From: an uncultured Lachnospiraceae bacterium
GTDB lineage: Bacteria; Bacillota; Clostridia; Lachnospirales; Lachnospiraceae
Assembly: GCA_958402795.1 (NCBI GenBank)
Contig: CATXUX010000007.1
Coordinates: 61,505 to 125,504 of the forward strand
Direction of reading: 5' to 3'
DNA length: 64,000 nucleotides
Below the pieces are notes generated by a model. The model worked only from the letters and a program-made list of their open reading frames with translations, did not search any database and was not told the DNA's origin. Below are positions 25,962-33,707 of this stretch, in pieces (within the stretch, counting starts at the first letter, position 1; the number at the start of each line of letters is the position of its first letter). The translations under genes and the position numbers were made by a program.

Positions 25962-27560
25962 TTATGTATTCCGGTAATCCTTCGGGGACATACCGGTGTT
26001 CTTTTTAAACACTTTGCTGAAGTAAAATGCATCTTCGAATCCAAGCTGATCCGAGATCTCGTAGATCTTCAGGCTGGTATTTTTCAGCAGTCCTTTCGCC
26101 TCATTTACCTTCTGGTTCGTAATATATTCACTGATCCCGATATCCATATGCTTTTTAAATAACTGTCCCATATAGTTCGGACTGACTCCGAAGGTGTCGG
26201 CAATATCCTGAAGAGAAATCTTCTGACTGATATGCTCGTTGATATATTTACAGCAATTGTCTACCAGATAATGCCGTCTGCAGCGTTTATCGTCTGAGAA
26301 TGCGTCGCAAAGTCCGGCTTCCAGACGGCGGAGCCATTTGATGATGGAGGCGACGTTTTTCTTCCGGTAAAGAGAGCGGTAGGAGTCGGGATCAGCGGCA
26401 AATATCTCATTGACGATCTCGGTACCGTTGGACAGCAGATTGATCGACAGATGCAGGATACTGCTGGCGGCGTCGAGCGCCTGGGAATAATGGATATTCT
26501 CCCGGGAGAGAAGCTGGCAGATCTCGTCCATGATATTTTTTAATGCTGTCGGGTCCAGCTCCTCGAAGGCACGTACGATATCATTGCGGAACAGGGAGAG
26601 ATTGAACACATTCCGCAGAGAACTGATATCCGGAACTTCATCCCAGAACAGGATGGGACATTCTTCTGAGAGACGTCCGTTCAGCTGTTTGGCGTCATAG
26701 TAGGAAGTGGAAAGCTCCAGCGGATTTGTGACCATTCTTCCGATGCTGGCATACAGTGTTACATTATAATAGTTGCGGAGCATCCGGCAGGTGCCTTCCA
26801 GAGAGTCGGAAATGTAGGAAAGCCAGTTTTCCATATGCTCTTCTTCAATCAGGAAGACCACGGCAAAATAGTGCGTGTCCAGCGGAATCGTATAGCAGGG
26901 CAGATATTTTCGCAGCAGCTCCTCAAACATGTGCAGTGTCTGCCGGTAAGAATGGAGGATATCGTCGGACGTGGTCTGTAATGCGCCGGATAAAAATTCC
27001 ATATGCGCCGCGGCATATCCCGGCGCGTCCAGGGAAATCTGAAATTCCTGCATCTGGCGGGCATATTGTTCCGGAGTTTCAAACAGGTTGTTGAGAAGCC
27101 GGATAAAAAACTGTTCCTGGAACAGAATCCTGCTTTCGCCTTCTTCTTCGGAAGGTTCACTGCGCTGCTGTTTCTGGATGAGCTTTACCTGATCGGCGGC
27201 CCTTTGTACGGCAGCGGATAGTGTCTCCGGTGTCAGGTCGATCTTGACCAGATAGTCAACGGCATGGAAACTGATGGCCTCCCGTGCGTAACTGAATTCT
27301 TCATAACTGGTCAAAATCAGAAATACCGGAATCCGTCCCAGTTCTTCCATGCACCGTTTCCCGAGTTCCAGACCGGAACAGCAGGGCATCTGGATGTCTG
27401 CAATCACGATTTCTGGATGGTATTCCAAGATCATGTTCCATGCCACGTCTCCGTTGGACGCGGTTCCGCAGATCTCCAGACCCATCGATTCCCAGTCGAT
27501 CATCGATTTCACGCCAATCTGAACCAGTGGTTCGTCATCGGCAATCAATACTTTCATCAT
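25962..27560 (-). CDS. YesN-type response regulator, AraC-family output
   Basis: Response regulator of 532 residues. The receiver domain (1-120) has the acidic pair in VLIADDEPLVQIG and the phosphoacceptor Asp in EIVIADIQMPCCSG; a long middle region (about 150-400) is typical of YesN; the C-terminal AraC helix-turn-helix (about 430-532) has ISLQDIADTFGVSPNYMGQLFK and YFSKVFKKNTGMSPKDYRN. It overlaps yesM by four bases. It very likely activates the divergent glucuronide ABC operon; three direct repeats at 29668-29757 are candidate sites. Start at 27560 chosen over the adjacent ATG by spacing to GGGAG. Confidence 0.93.
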   Translation of the reverse strand: MMKVLIADDEPLVQIGVKSMIDWESMGLEICGTASNGDVAWNMILEYHPEIVIADIQMPCCSGLELGKRCMEELGRIPVFLILTSYEEFSYAREAISFHAVDYLVKIDLTPETLSAAVQRAADQVKLIQKQQRSEPSEEEGESRILFQEQFFIRLLNNLFETPEQYARQMQEFQISLDAPGYAAAHMEFLSGALQTTSDDILHSYRQTLHMFEELLRKYLPCYTIPLDTHYFAVVFLIEEEHMENWLSYISDSLEGTCRMLRNYYNVTLYASIGRMVTNPLELSTSYYDAKQLNGRLSEECPILFWDEVPDISSLRNVFNLSLFRNDIVRAFEELDPTALKNIMDEICQLLSRENIHYSQALDAASSILHLSINLLSNGTEIVNEIFAADPDSYRSLYRKKNVASIIKWLRRLEAGLCDAFSDDKRCRRHYLVDNCCKYINEHISQKISLQDIADTFGVSPNYMGQLFKKHMDIGISEYITNQKVNEAKGLLKNTSLKIYEISDQLGFEDAFYFSKVFKKNTGMSPKDYRNT

Positions 27561-29398
27561 TTGTTCTTCTCCCTCTCATTCTCCTGATTTTCCGGTTCCT
27601 CCATCGGTTTTACCGGAAGGATTATTTTTACCAGTGTATATTCTCCAAGGCTGCTTTCAATGGACAGACCATAGTGATCGCCAAAATTATGCCGGATCCG
27701 CATGTTCACACTCTGAATACCGATCTGCCTGAAAAAGCTGGAACGCTGCCCGGTATTTCCGGCAAGTGTATCCCGGATCATTTCCTGAGTCATTCCGACT
27801 CCATCATCAAGAACATCAATCTCCATCTGAGAATCCGGCGTCCGGAAGATATGGATCTCAATCCGCCCGTGCTGGCCTTTCGGTTCAATCCCATGGAAGA
27901 TCGCATTCTCCACGACCGGCTGCAGGGTAAAGCGAAGAATCTGGTTGCGCAGGAGAGATTCATCCTCAATGCGGTATTCCATGGTGATCGTTCCGCCATA
28001 GCGGTATTTCTGGATCGTAAAATAATCGTCCAGCAGAGTAATCTCATCCTGCAGGGAAACAATGGAGCTTTTTCCCTTGGAAATACTTTTCAGCAAGTGT
28101 GCCAGAGCCGTCGTCATCTCGGCAATCCCATCTGCTTTCTGCGCAATTGCCATCCACTTGATGGAATTGAGGGTGTTATACAGAAAATGCGGGTTGATCT
28201 GGCTTTGCAGCATCTGGTATTCATAGTCTTTCTTCTGCGTCTCAAGGGCAATCCGCTGTTCCATGAGCTGACTGATATCCGATGCCATGCGGTTGATATG
28301 GTGTCCGATATCTCCGAACTCATTGTTCCATTCGATGGCAGGATTCGGTTCAAAATCTCCCTGTGAGATTCTGGTAAGCTGCCCTTTCAAAAGGTCCACC
28401 GGCTGTCTGACGGTACGGGACAGGAAGAAAAACAAACATATGCCGGTTATGATGACAAGCAGCAGGATGACAAGCAGAATATTGAAATATTCCCGGAAAA
28501 AGGCATCCATCACATCGGTGGAAACCGGAAGGCTGATGCTGCATCCGTCTGTACACAAATCGGAAGATACATAGAAAGAATGTACGGAAGTATCGACCGG
28601 CTGGTATACGGTGGTATACCGGGAGTTCACGCTGTCTGTTTCATAAGGAACTGATTCTGCACGCGAAGAAAGTGGTTCTACAGCATCCCCGGTAATTTTG
28701 TATGTCTCATCGCCGATGCACAGATAAACCGGCAGGTGTTCTCTGGCGCTGAAATCCTGCAGCGGATCGGTAAACAGACTGAAAGAAATTTGTACATAAC
28801 AAAAACAGATGATATCATTATTATAAGGACTATAGACCGGACGGATCACGGGAAGCATCAGATCTTCATTGAGCCGGAACGGATCCTGTTGTACGCCGAT
28901 GGAAAAGTCATAATCGGATTTGCCGATCAATTCCTCATAATAAGGAAGCGACTGCAGTGTCATGACCATGTTTTTGTCTGCGGAATATAAGACAGAGGAA
29001 ATACACTGGAGGTATTTGGAACTGTCTGCGTTGGCGATCACAACCCGCGAGATATATGAGGACGCGGATTTGCTGATATACGTTTCATTGAGACGGTCGT
29101 TCGCAGCATTGACCAGAGTCGAATAATTATCCTTTGTATAAGGCGTCTTGATATAATTCAGAATATAGTCGTTCGTGCAGCACCACTGTACAAGTTCCTC
29201 TACGTCGGTCAGGGAATCATTGATCTCATTGACGAGAAACTGCAGGTTGCTGTCCGCGGCATGGAGCTGGTTGTTCAGCAGGCTCTGCGACGAGATCATG
29301 TAGCTCAGGGCGGATGTGATACCGGCGATGAACAGTGACACGATTAACGTGATCAGCAAAAACTTTCCTTTTAATGAATGAAAGAAAGCAGCTTTCAT
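27557..29398 (-). CDS. YesM-type sensor histidine kinase
   Basis: Membrane sensor kinase of 613 residues. Helix at about 8-30, a large extracytoplasmic sensor region (about 31-290), second helix (about 297-320, ILLVILLLVIITGICLFFFL), HAMP domain, then the His_kinase domain with phospho-His in QSQINPHFLYNTLNSIKW and an ATPase with VVENAIFHG and DVLDDGVGM. The ATG at 29398 has AAAGGAAAT upstream; a second ATG at 29416 lies in that binding site and is rejected. Repeat copy 3 begins 29 bases upstream. Partner of the downstream YesN. Probably senses the imported oligosaccharide or the binding protein. Confidence 0.93.
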   Translation of the reverse strand: MKAAFFHSLKGKFLLITLIVSLFIAGITSALSYMISSQSLLNNQLHAADSNLQFLVNEINDSLTDVEELVQWCCTNDYILNYIKTPYTKDNYSTLVNAANDRLNETYISKSASSYISRVVIANADSSKYLQCISSVLYSADKNMVMTLQSLPYYEELIGKSDYDFSIGVQQDPFRLNEDLMLPVIRPVYSPYNNDIICFCYVQISFSLFTDPLQDFSAREHLPVYLCIGDETYKITGDAVEPLSSRAESVPYETDSVNSRYTTVYQPVDTSVHSFYVSSDLCTDGCSISLPVSTDVMDAFFREYFNILLVILLLVIITGICLFFFLSRTVRQPVDLLKGQLTRISQGDFEPNPAIEWNNEFGDIGHHINRMASDISQLMEQRIALETQKKDYEYQMLQSQINPHFLYNTLNSIKWMAIAQKADGIAEMTTALAHLLKSISKGKSSIVSLQDEITLLDDYFTIQKYRYGGTITMEYRIEDESLLRNQILRFTLQPVVENAIFHGIEPKGQHGRIEIHIFRTPDSQMEIDVLDDGVGMTQEMIRDTLAGNTGQRSSFFRQIGIQSVNMRIRHNFGDHYGLSIESSLGEYTLVKIILPVKPMEEPENQENEREKNK

Positions 29399-29426
29399 AA
29401 TGATATTTCCTTTCATAATACCATTT

Positions 29427-29598
29427 TATGATACCTACGGATTGCTTCGTGCTACGCACTTCCACAATCCTACCAATCATTCGGATATCGTGTGGCTTAC
29501 GCCCCACTTTTATCCTCATATTGGGGCGAGTCCCAAGGTCTTTCACCCACCTATGAGCAAGCTCATGTGGGTTTAGACCTTTTGACTCTGGTATCATA
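29427..29598 (+). repeat. Dispersed structured repeat, copy 3 of 3
   Basis: 172 bp, about 95% identical to copy 1 (nine differences by my count). Ends are TATGATACC and GGTATCATA; with one flanking base the inverted repeat is 10 bp here. The outer hairpin reads GGATTGC/ACAATCC, a C-A mismatch on the plus strand but a U-G wobble on the minus strand. It lies between the yesM start and the promoter of the binding-protein gene, so the yesMN promoter must be inside or beyond it. Confidence 0.85.
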
Positions 29599-29667
29599 AG
29601 TATACCATAAAAATAAAACCGGAAAAATGCGATTTTCTAAAATTGAGGATATTTCCATTTTTTCATT

Positions 29668-29757
29668 GAAAATTGCAGGATTTGTGAAAAACTGCCGGAT
29701 GAACAAACCATGAAATTGACAGTAAATCATTGTTTCATTCATTGGAAAAGGCAGGAT
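29668..29757 (+). promoter_or_regulatory. Three direct repeats, candidate YesN sites
   Basis: GAAAATTGCAGGAT (29668-29681), GAAAAACTGCCGGAT (29686-29700) and GAAAAGGCAGGAT (29745-29757) share the pattern GAAAA-n-GCMGGAT. The first two are 18-19 bases apart, about two helical turns, as expected for an AraC-type dimer; the third overlaps the promoter spacer. Confidence 0.45.
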
Positions 29758-29770
29758 ATGCAGATATAAT
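29742..29770 (+). promoter_or_regulatory. Promoter of the glucuronide ABC operon
   Basis: TTGGAA (29742-29747), 17 bp, TATAAT (29765-29770). A start near 29777 leaves a leader of about 40 bases before the ATG at 29816. Confidence 0.75.
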
Positions 29771-29815
29771 ATGAACCATAAACAACACAAACACCTGAAG
29801 GGAGGAAGTTTAAAA

Positions 29816-31162
29816 ATGAAGAAAAAAGTAGTAAGTGTTCTGCTTGCGACAGTGATGGTGATGGGATGTCTGGCCGGATGCGGCGGCAGCGACAGTAGCG
29901 ACAGCGCCGACAGCAAGGAGACAGAAACAGAAGAGACAGGCAGTGAGGAAGGAAGCGGAGATGCAACGGTTCTGAAATGGGCAATCTGGGACGAGAAGAC
30001 CACGCCTTACTGGGAAGCGATGGCAACCGCATTCGAGGAGAAAAACGAGGGAGTGGAGATTGAACTGGTCGATCTGGGAAGTCAGGATTACCAGACGGTA
30101 CTCGGCACAGAACTTTCCGGTTCCGGTTCCGATTTTGATATCGTAACCATCAAGGATGTTCCCGGATATGCGACACTGGTTTCCAAGGGCGTGCTGGAGC
30201 CGTTGAATGACAGGATCGAGGAAGCGTCCATCGACCTGACGAAGTTTAATGGTACGACCGATCAGGTGACGGTGGACGGAGAACTGTATGAGCTTCCGTT
30301 CCGGAGCGATTTTTGGGTACTCTTTTATAACAAGGATATCTTCGACGAAGCGGGAGTGGACTATCCGACCAACGACATGACGCTGGAAGAATATGACGCA
30401 CTTGCACGTTCCGTTGCAAAGGAAGGATTCGGCGACGAGCAGATCTACGGTTCACACTATCACACATGGAGAAGCGCAGTACAGCTCTTCGGCATCCTGG
30501 ACGGCGAACATTCGGTTCTGGACGGAAATTATGATTTCACCATTCCGTACTATGAGATGGTGAAGAAGCAGGAAGAAGACGGCATCTGCAGAAGTTATGT
30601 AGATACAAATGCTTCCCAGCTCCATTACTCTGCAGCTTTTGCCGAGGGAAATACAGCGACGATGAACATGGGTTCCTGGTATATGGCGACTCTGATGAGC
30701 AGCCTGGAAAGCGGAGAGTATGACAGCGAGCTTTGCGGTAACTGGGGCATGGTAAAATATCCGCATCCGGAAGGCGTAGAAGCAGGAACCACACTGGGAA
30801 CGATCACCGGTCTTTCCATCCCGACATCTTCTGAGAATAAAGACCTTGCATGGGAATTTATTAAATTTGCAAGCGGAGAAGAGGGCGCTGCGGTGATGGC
30901 GTCTACCGGAAACTTCCCGGCGATCATGACAGACGAGGTTGTAGATATCATTACATCACTTGACGGATTCCCGGAGGATGAAGCAAGCAAAGAAGCACTG
31001 ACAACAGCAACGATCTATCTGGAAGCGCCGTATGATGAGAACATCTCCGAAATCAACACCATTCTGGATACCTATCATAAGGACATTATGAATGGAGATA
31101 CATCGATTGAGGATGGCGTCGCAAAAATGAACGAAGAGGTAAGCGCTTTGTTAGGAGAATAA
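29816..31162 (+). CDS. ABC transporter sugar-binding lipoprotein
   Basis: Extracellular solute-binding protein family 1, 448 residues, lipid-anchored at the outside of the membrane. Signal peptide with lipobox LAGC, Cys22, followed by a flexible Ser/Asp/Glu-rich linker (23-50). Mature domain has LKWAIWDEKTTPYWEAMA and near the C-terminus LSIPTSSENKDLAWEFIKFASGEEGA. The ATG at 29816 follows GGGAGGAAG; the frame is open to 29771 but that overlaps the transcription start. First gene of a putative 10-gene operon; it should capture the oligosaccharide. No ATPase gene is present, so a shared MsmX-type ATPase elsewhere is expected. Confidence 0.94.
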   Translation: MKKKVVSVLLATVMVMGCLAGCGGSDSSDSADSKETETEETGSEEGSGDATVLKWAIWDEKTTPYWEAMATAFEEKNEGVEIELVDLGSQDYQTVLGTELSGSGSDFDIVTIKDVPGYATLVSKGVLEPLNDRIEEASIDLTKFNGTTDQVTVDGELYELPFRSDFWVLFYNKDIFDEAGVDYPTNDMTLEEYDALARSVAKEGFGDEQIYGSHYHTWRSAVQLFGILDGEHSVLDGNYDFTIPYYEMVKKQEEDGICRSYVDTNASQLHYSAAFAEGNTATMNMGSWYMATLMSSLESGEYDSELCGNWGMVKYPHPEGVEAGTTLGTITGLSIPTSSENKDLAWEFIKFASGEEGAAVMASTGNFPAIMTDEVVDIITSLDGFPEDEASKEALTTATIYLEAPYDENISEINTILDTYHKDIMNGDTSIEDGVAKMNEEVSALLGE

Positions 31163-31166
31163 TCGT

Positions 31167-31210
31167 TACACGAAACGGGCTGCCTGGGGTATGGCGGCTC
31201 GTTTTGTGTA
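31167..31210 (+). promoter_or_regulatory. 18-bp intergenic hairpin after the binding-protein gene
   Basis: Arms 31167-31184 and 31193-31210 pair over all 18 positions when three G-U wobbles are allowed; the loop is 8 bases. No T-run follows. Such hairpins often stop 3'-5' decay and keep the binding protein more abundant than its permeases. Confidence 0.65.
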
Positions 31211-31246
31211 AAGGGACAGGGAAAAAACAGAAAGGAATTGGAAAGT

Positions 31247-32164
31247 ATGAATCAGTCAGAGGAAGCAATCAAAAAGAGAAAAGTCCGGGAGCGGAAACGG
31301 ACGCTGGTAGCGTATTCCTTTATCGCGCCGAACTTCATCGGTTTTGCGGTATTTACGCTGGTACCGATCATATTCGCATTTGCACTGGCGTTTCTGCACT
31401 GGGATGGAAATAATGCGATTGAATTCGCAGGGTTGTCCAACTTTGCGCGGTTGAAAGACGATACTTTGTTCTGGGCGTCACTGAAAAACACGGTGATTTA
31501 TTGTATAGGGACAGTTCCGCTTACGATGATCGCGTCCCTGGGACTGGCGATCATCCTGAACCAGAAGATCAAAGGGAAGGCAATCTTCCGGACCATCGCG
31601 TTCTTCCCCTATGTAGCGTCTCTCGTGGCAATCACAGCGGTATGGTCCATGATCTTCCATCCGAGCAAGGGACCGGTCAATGCGATCCTTCATTATGTAT
31701 TCAAAGTGGAAAATCTGCCGAACTGGTTTGGCGGAGACCTGATCCTGGTGACACTGATTTTGTTCAGTGTATGGAAATATATGGGATATTACATGGTCAT
31801 CTACCTTGCCGGCCTGCAGGGAATCTCGGCGGAACTGTACGAGGCGGCGGCTCTTGACGGGGCGGGGGCATGGCAGAAATTCCGGTATGTGACCTGGCCG
31901 CAGCTTCGTCCTACGACATTTTTTGTCACGGTCATGCTGACGATCAACTGCTTCAAGGTATACGATATCGCGATCATGCTGGCAGGAGGCGGCGACGGAC
32001 GTCTCGGAACCTCTTCCACGGTGTTGGTATACTACATTTACCAGAAAGCGTTTATCGAATGGGATCTCGGGTATTCCAGCGCGATCGCCATGGTATTGTT
32101 CCTGATGGTACTGGTGGTCACACTGATCCAGTTCCGCGGACAGGCAAAGTATGAGAATGCGTAA
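31247..32164 (+). CDS. ABC sugar permease, MalF/UgpA type
   Basis: 305 residues, six predicted membrane helices. The first is in YSFIAPNFIGFAVFTLVPIIFAFALAF (about 22-45). The EAA loop contacting the ATPase is at about 190-215, YEAAALDGAGAWQKFRYVTWPQLRPT. The ATG at 31247 has AAAGGA ten bases upstream; a TTG at 31238 overlaps that site. It forms a heterodimer with the next permease. In the glucuronide operon between binding protein and MalG-type permease. Confidence 0.94.
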   Translation: MNQSEEAIKKRKVRERKRTLVAYSFIAPNFIGFAVFTLVPIIFAFALAFLHWDGNNAIEFAGLSNFARLKDDTLFWASLKNTVIYCIGTVPLTMIASLGLAIILNQKIKGKAIFRTIAFFPYVASLVAITAVWSMIFHPSKGPVNAILHYVFKVENLPNWFGGDLILVTLILFSVWKYMGYYMVIYLAGLQGISAELYEAAALDGAGAWQKFRYVTWPQLRPTTFFVTVMLTINCFKVYDIAIMLAGGGDGRLGTSSTVLVYYIYQKAFIEWDLGYSSAIAMVLFLMVLVVTLIQFRGQAKYENA

Positions 32165-32182
32165 GATCGGGAGGAGATAATC

Positions 32183-33031
32183 ATGAAAAGAAAATCATCA
32201 ATCAAGCGTTCCAGACGGATTGGAAAGATTCTGATCTATACGGCGCTGATTCTCATTACCGCCGTGATGATCATTCCGTTTTTATGGATGCTCTCGGCGT
32301 CTATCAAAACGAATACGGAGGTATTCAAAGTAACACCGTTTCAGTTCATTCCGGATAATCCGCAGTGGAGCAACTATTCGGAAATCTGGACAAGGATTCC
32401 GCTGGCGAAGTTTATCGGCAATACGGTATTTCTGACAATTGTAGTGACACTGCTCCAGTTGCTGACCAGCAGTTTCGCGGCGTATGCGTTTGCAAAACTG
32501 AATTTTAAACATAAAAATACGCTGTTCCTTGCCTATATTGCAACGATCGCCATGCCGTGGCAGGTATACATGGTTCCGCAGTTTATTATGATGCGCGGAA
32601 TGGGACTGAACGATAAGCTGCTGGCGATGATCTGCCTGCAGGCGTTCTCGGCATTCGGCGTATTTATGATGAAGCAGTTTTACGAAGGAATCCCGGATTC
32701 TTTGTGTGAGGCGGCGCGCGTAGACGGCATGAGCGAGTATAAGATCTATGCGAAGATCATGCTTCCGCTGTCAAAACCGGCATTGTCAACGCTGACGATC
32801 TTCACATTTGTGAATACGTGGAACGATTATCTCGGACCATTGATCTACTTAAAATCCGAGGAAAAAAAGACCGTCCAGCTCGGACTGAAGATGTTCATCG
32901 GGCAGTATACGGCAGAGTACGGACTGATCATGGCGGGTTCGATCATTACACTGATCCCGGTCATCATTGTATTCCTGGCGCTGCAGAAATACTTTGTAGA
33001 AGGTGTTGCAGCGACCGGTATTAAAGGATAA
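32183..33031 (+). CDS. ABC sugar permease, MalG/UgpE type
   Basis: 282 residues, six predicted helices; second half of the translocation channel. The N-terminus is strongly basic (MKRKSSIKRSRRIGK) followed by ILIYTALILITAVMIIPFLWML. The EAA loop CEAARVDGMSEYKIYAKIMLPLSKPA is at about 175-200, and the C-terminus GVAATGIKG is typical. ATG at 32183 after GGGAGGAG. Confidence 0.95.
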   Translation: MKRKSSIKRSRRIGKILIYTALILITAVMIIPFLWMLSASIKTNTEVFKVTPFQFIPDNPQWSNYSEIWTRIPLAKFIGNTVFLTIVVTLLQLLTSSFAAYAFAKLNFKHKNTLFLAYIATIAMPWQVYMVPQFIMMRGMGLNDKLLAMICLQAFSAFGVFMMKQFYEGIPDSLCEAARVDGMSEYKIYAKIMLPLSKPALSTLTIFTFVNTWNDYLGPLIYLKSEEKKTVQLGLKMFIGQYTAEYGLIMAGSIITLIPVIIVFLALQKYFVEGVAATGIKG

Positions 33032-33074
33032 GACAGATTTGGGAGGATAACTGCCGGGAAAGAAAAAGGAGGAT

Positions 33075-33689
33075 ATGAGAATGTTTGGCAAAATCGTGGA
33101 GAATCCGGTCTGGCTTTTTATGGGAAAGCTGGTCGATATGGTGGTACTTGGCGGTCTCTGGCTGCTTTGCTCTCTTCCTGTCGTGACGATGGGAGCTTCT
33201 ACGGCGGCGCTGTATTATGTGACGCTGAAGCTGGCAAAGGATCAGGAAGGGTATGTTGTATCTGACTTTTTCCATGCATTCCGGGCGAACCTGAAACAAG
33301 GAATCGCCGCCGGCCTGATCCTGGGACTGGCCGGGGCTGTCCTTGCCGGAGATTTTTATCTGATAAACCAGATGAAGGGCAGTCTCGGGATCCTGCTGTT
33401 CTGGGTATTTGCTGTATTGACAATGGTATTTTTGGTAATTCTGATCCATATCTTTCCACTGATGGCAAGGTGCGACACAGACTTAAAGCATCTGGCTGCA
33501 ATGGCATTCGTGATCGGGATCAAAAACTTTGGCTGGACCTTGTTCATGCTGGCGCTGGTGGCATTGTTTCTGGCGGCGGGCATCTTCTGGATGATGCCGC
33601 TTCTGGTCATCGCGCCGGGCGGCTGTGCCTATGCACACGCGAAGATCCTGAATCTGGTGTGGCGGGGATACGGTCTGGAATTAGAATGA
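33075..33689 (+). CDS. DUF624 (YesL-like) membrane protein
   Basis: 204 residues with five predicted membrane helices. The start MFGKIVENPVWLFMGKLVDMVVLGGLWLL and PVVTMGASTAALYYVTLKL are typical of DUF624/YesL, a family nearly always found with YesMN and sugar ABC transporters in Firmicutes. Function is unknown; it may help assembly or signalling between the transporter and YesM. ATG at 33075 after GGAGG. Sits between the permeases and the glucuronidase. Confidence 0.92.
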   Translation: MRMFGKIVENPVWLFMGKLVDMVVLGGLWLLCSLPVVTMGASTAALYYVTLKLAKDQEGYVVSDFFHAFRANLKQGIAAGLILGLAGAVLAGDFYLINQMKGSLGILLFWVFAVLTMVFLVILIHIFPLMARCDTDLKHLAAMAFVIGIKNFGWTLFMLALVALFLAAGIFWMMPLLVIAPGGCAYAHAKILNLVWRGYGLELE

Positions 33690-33707
33690 GAAAGAGGTGC
33701 TTAGAAG

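Noticed and set aside
2984..29598. The three repeat copies as a CRISPR or tandem array
   Set aside because: They are 4 to 22 kb apart, each about 172 bp, with no spacers and no cas genes.
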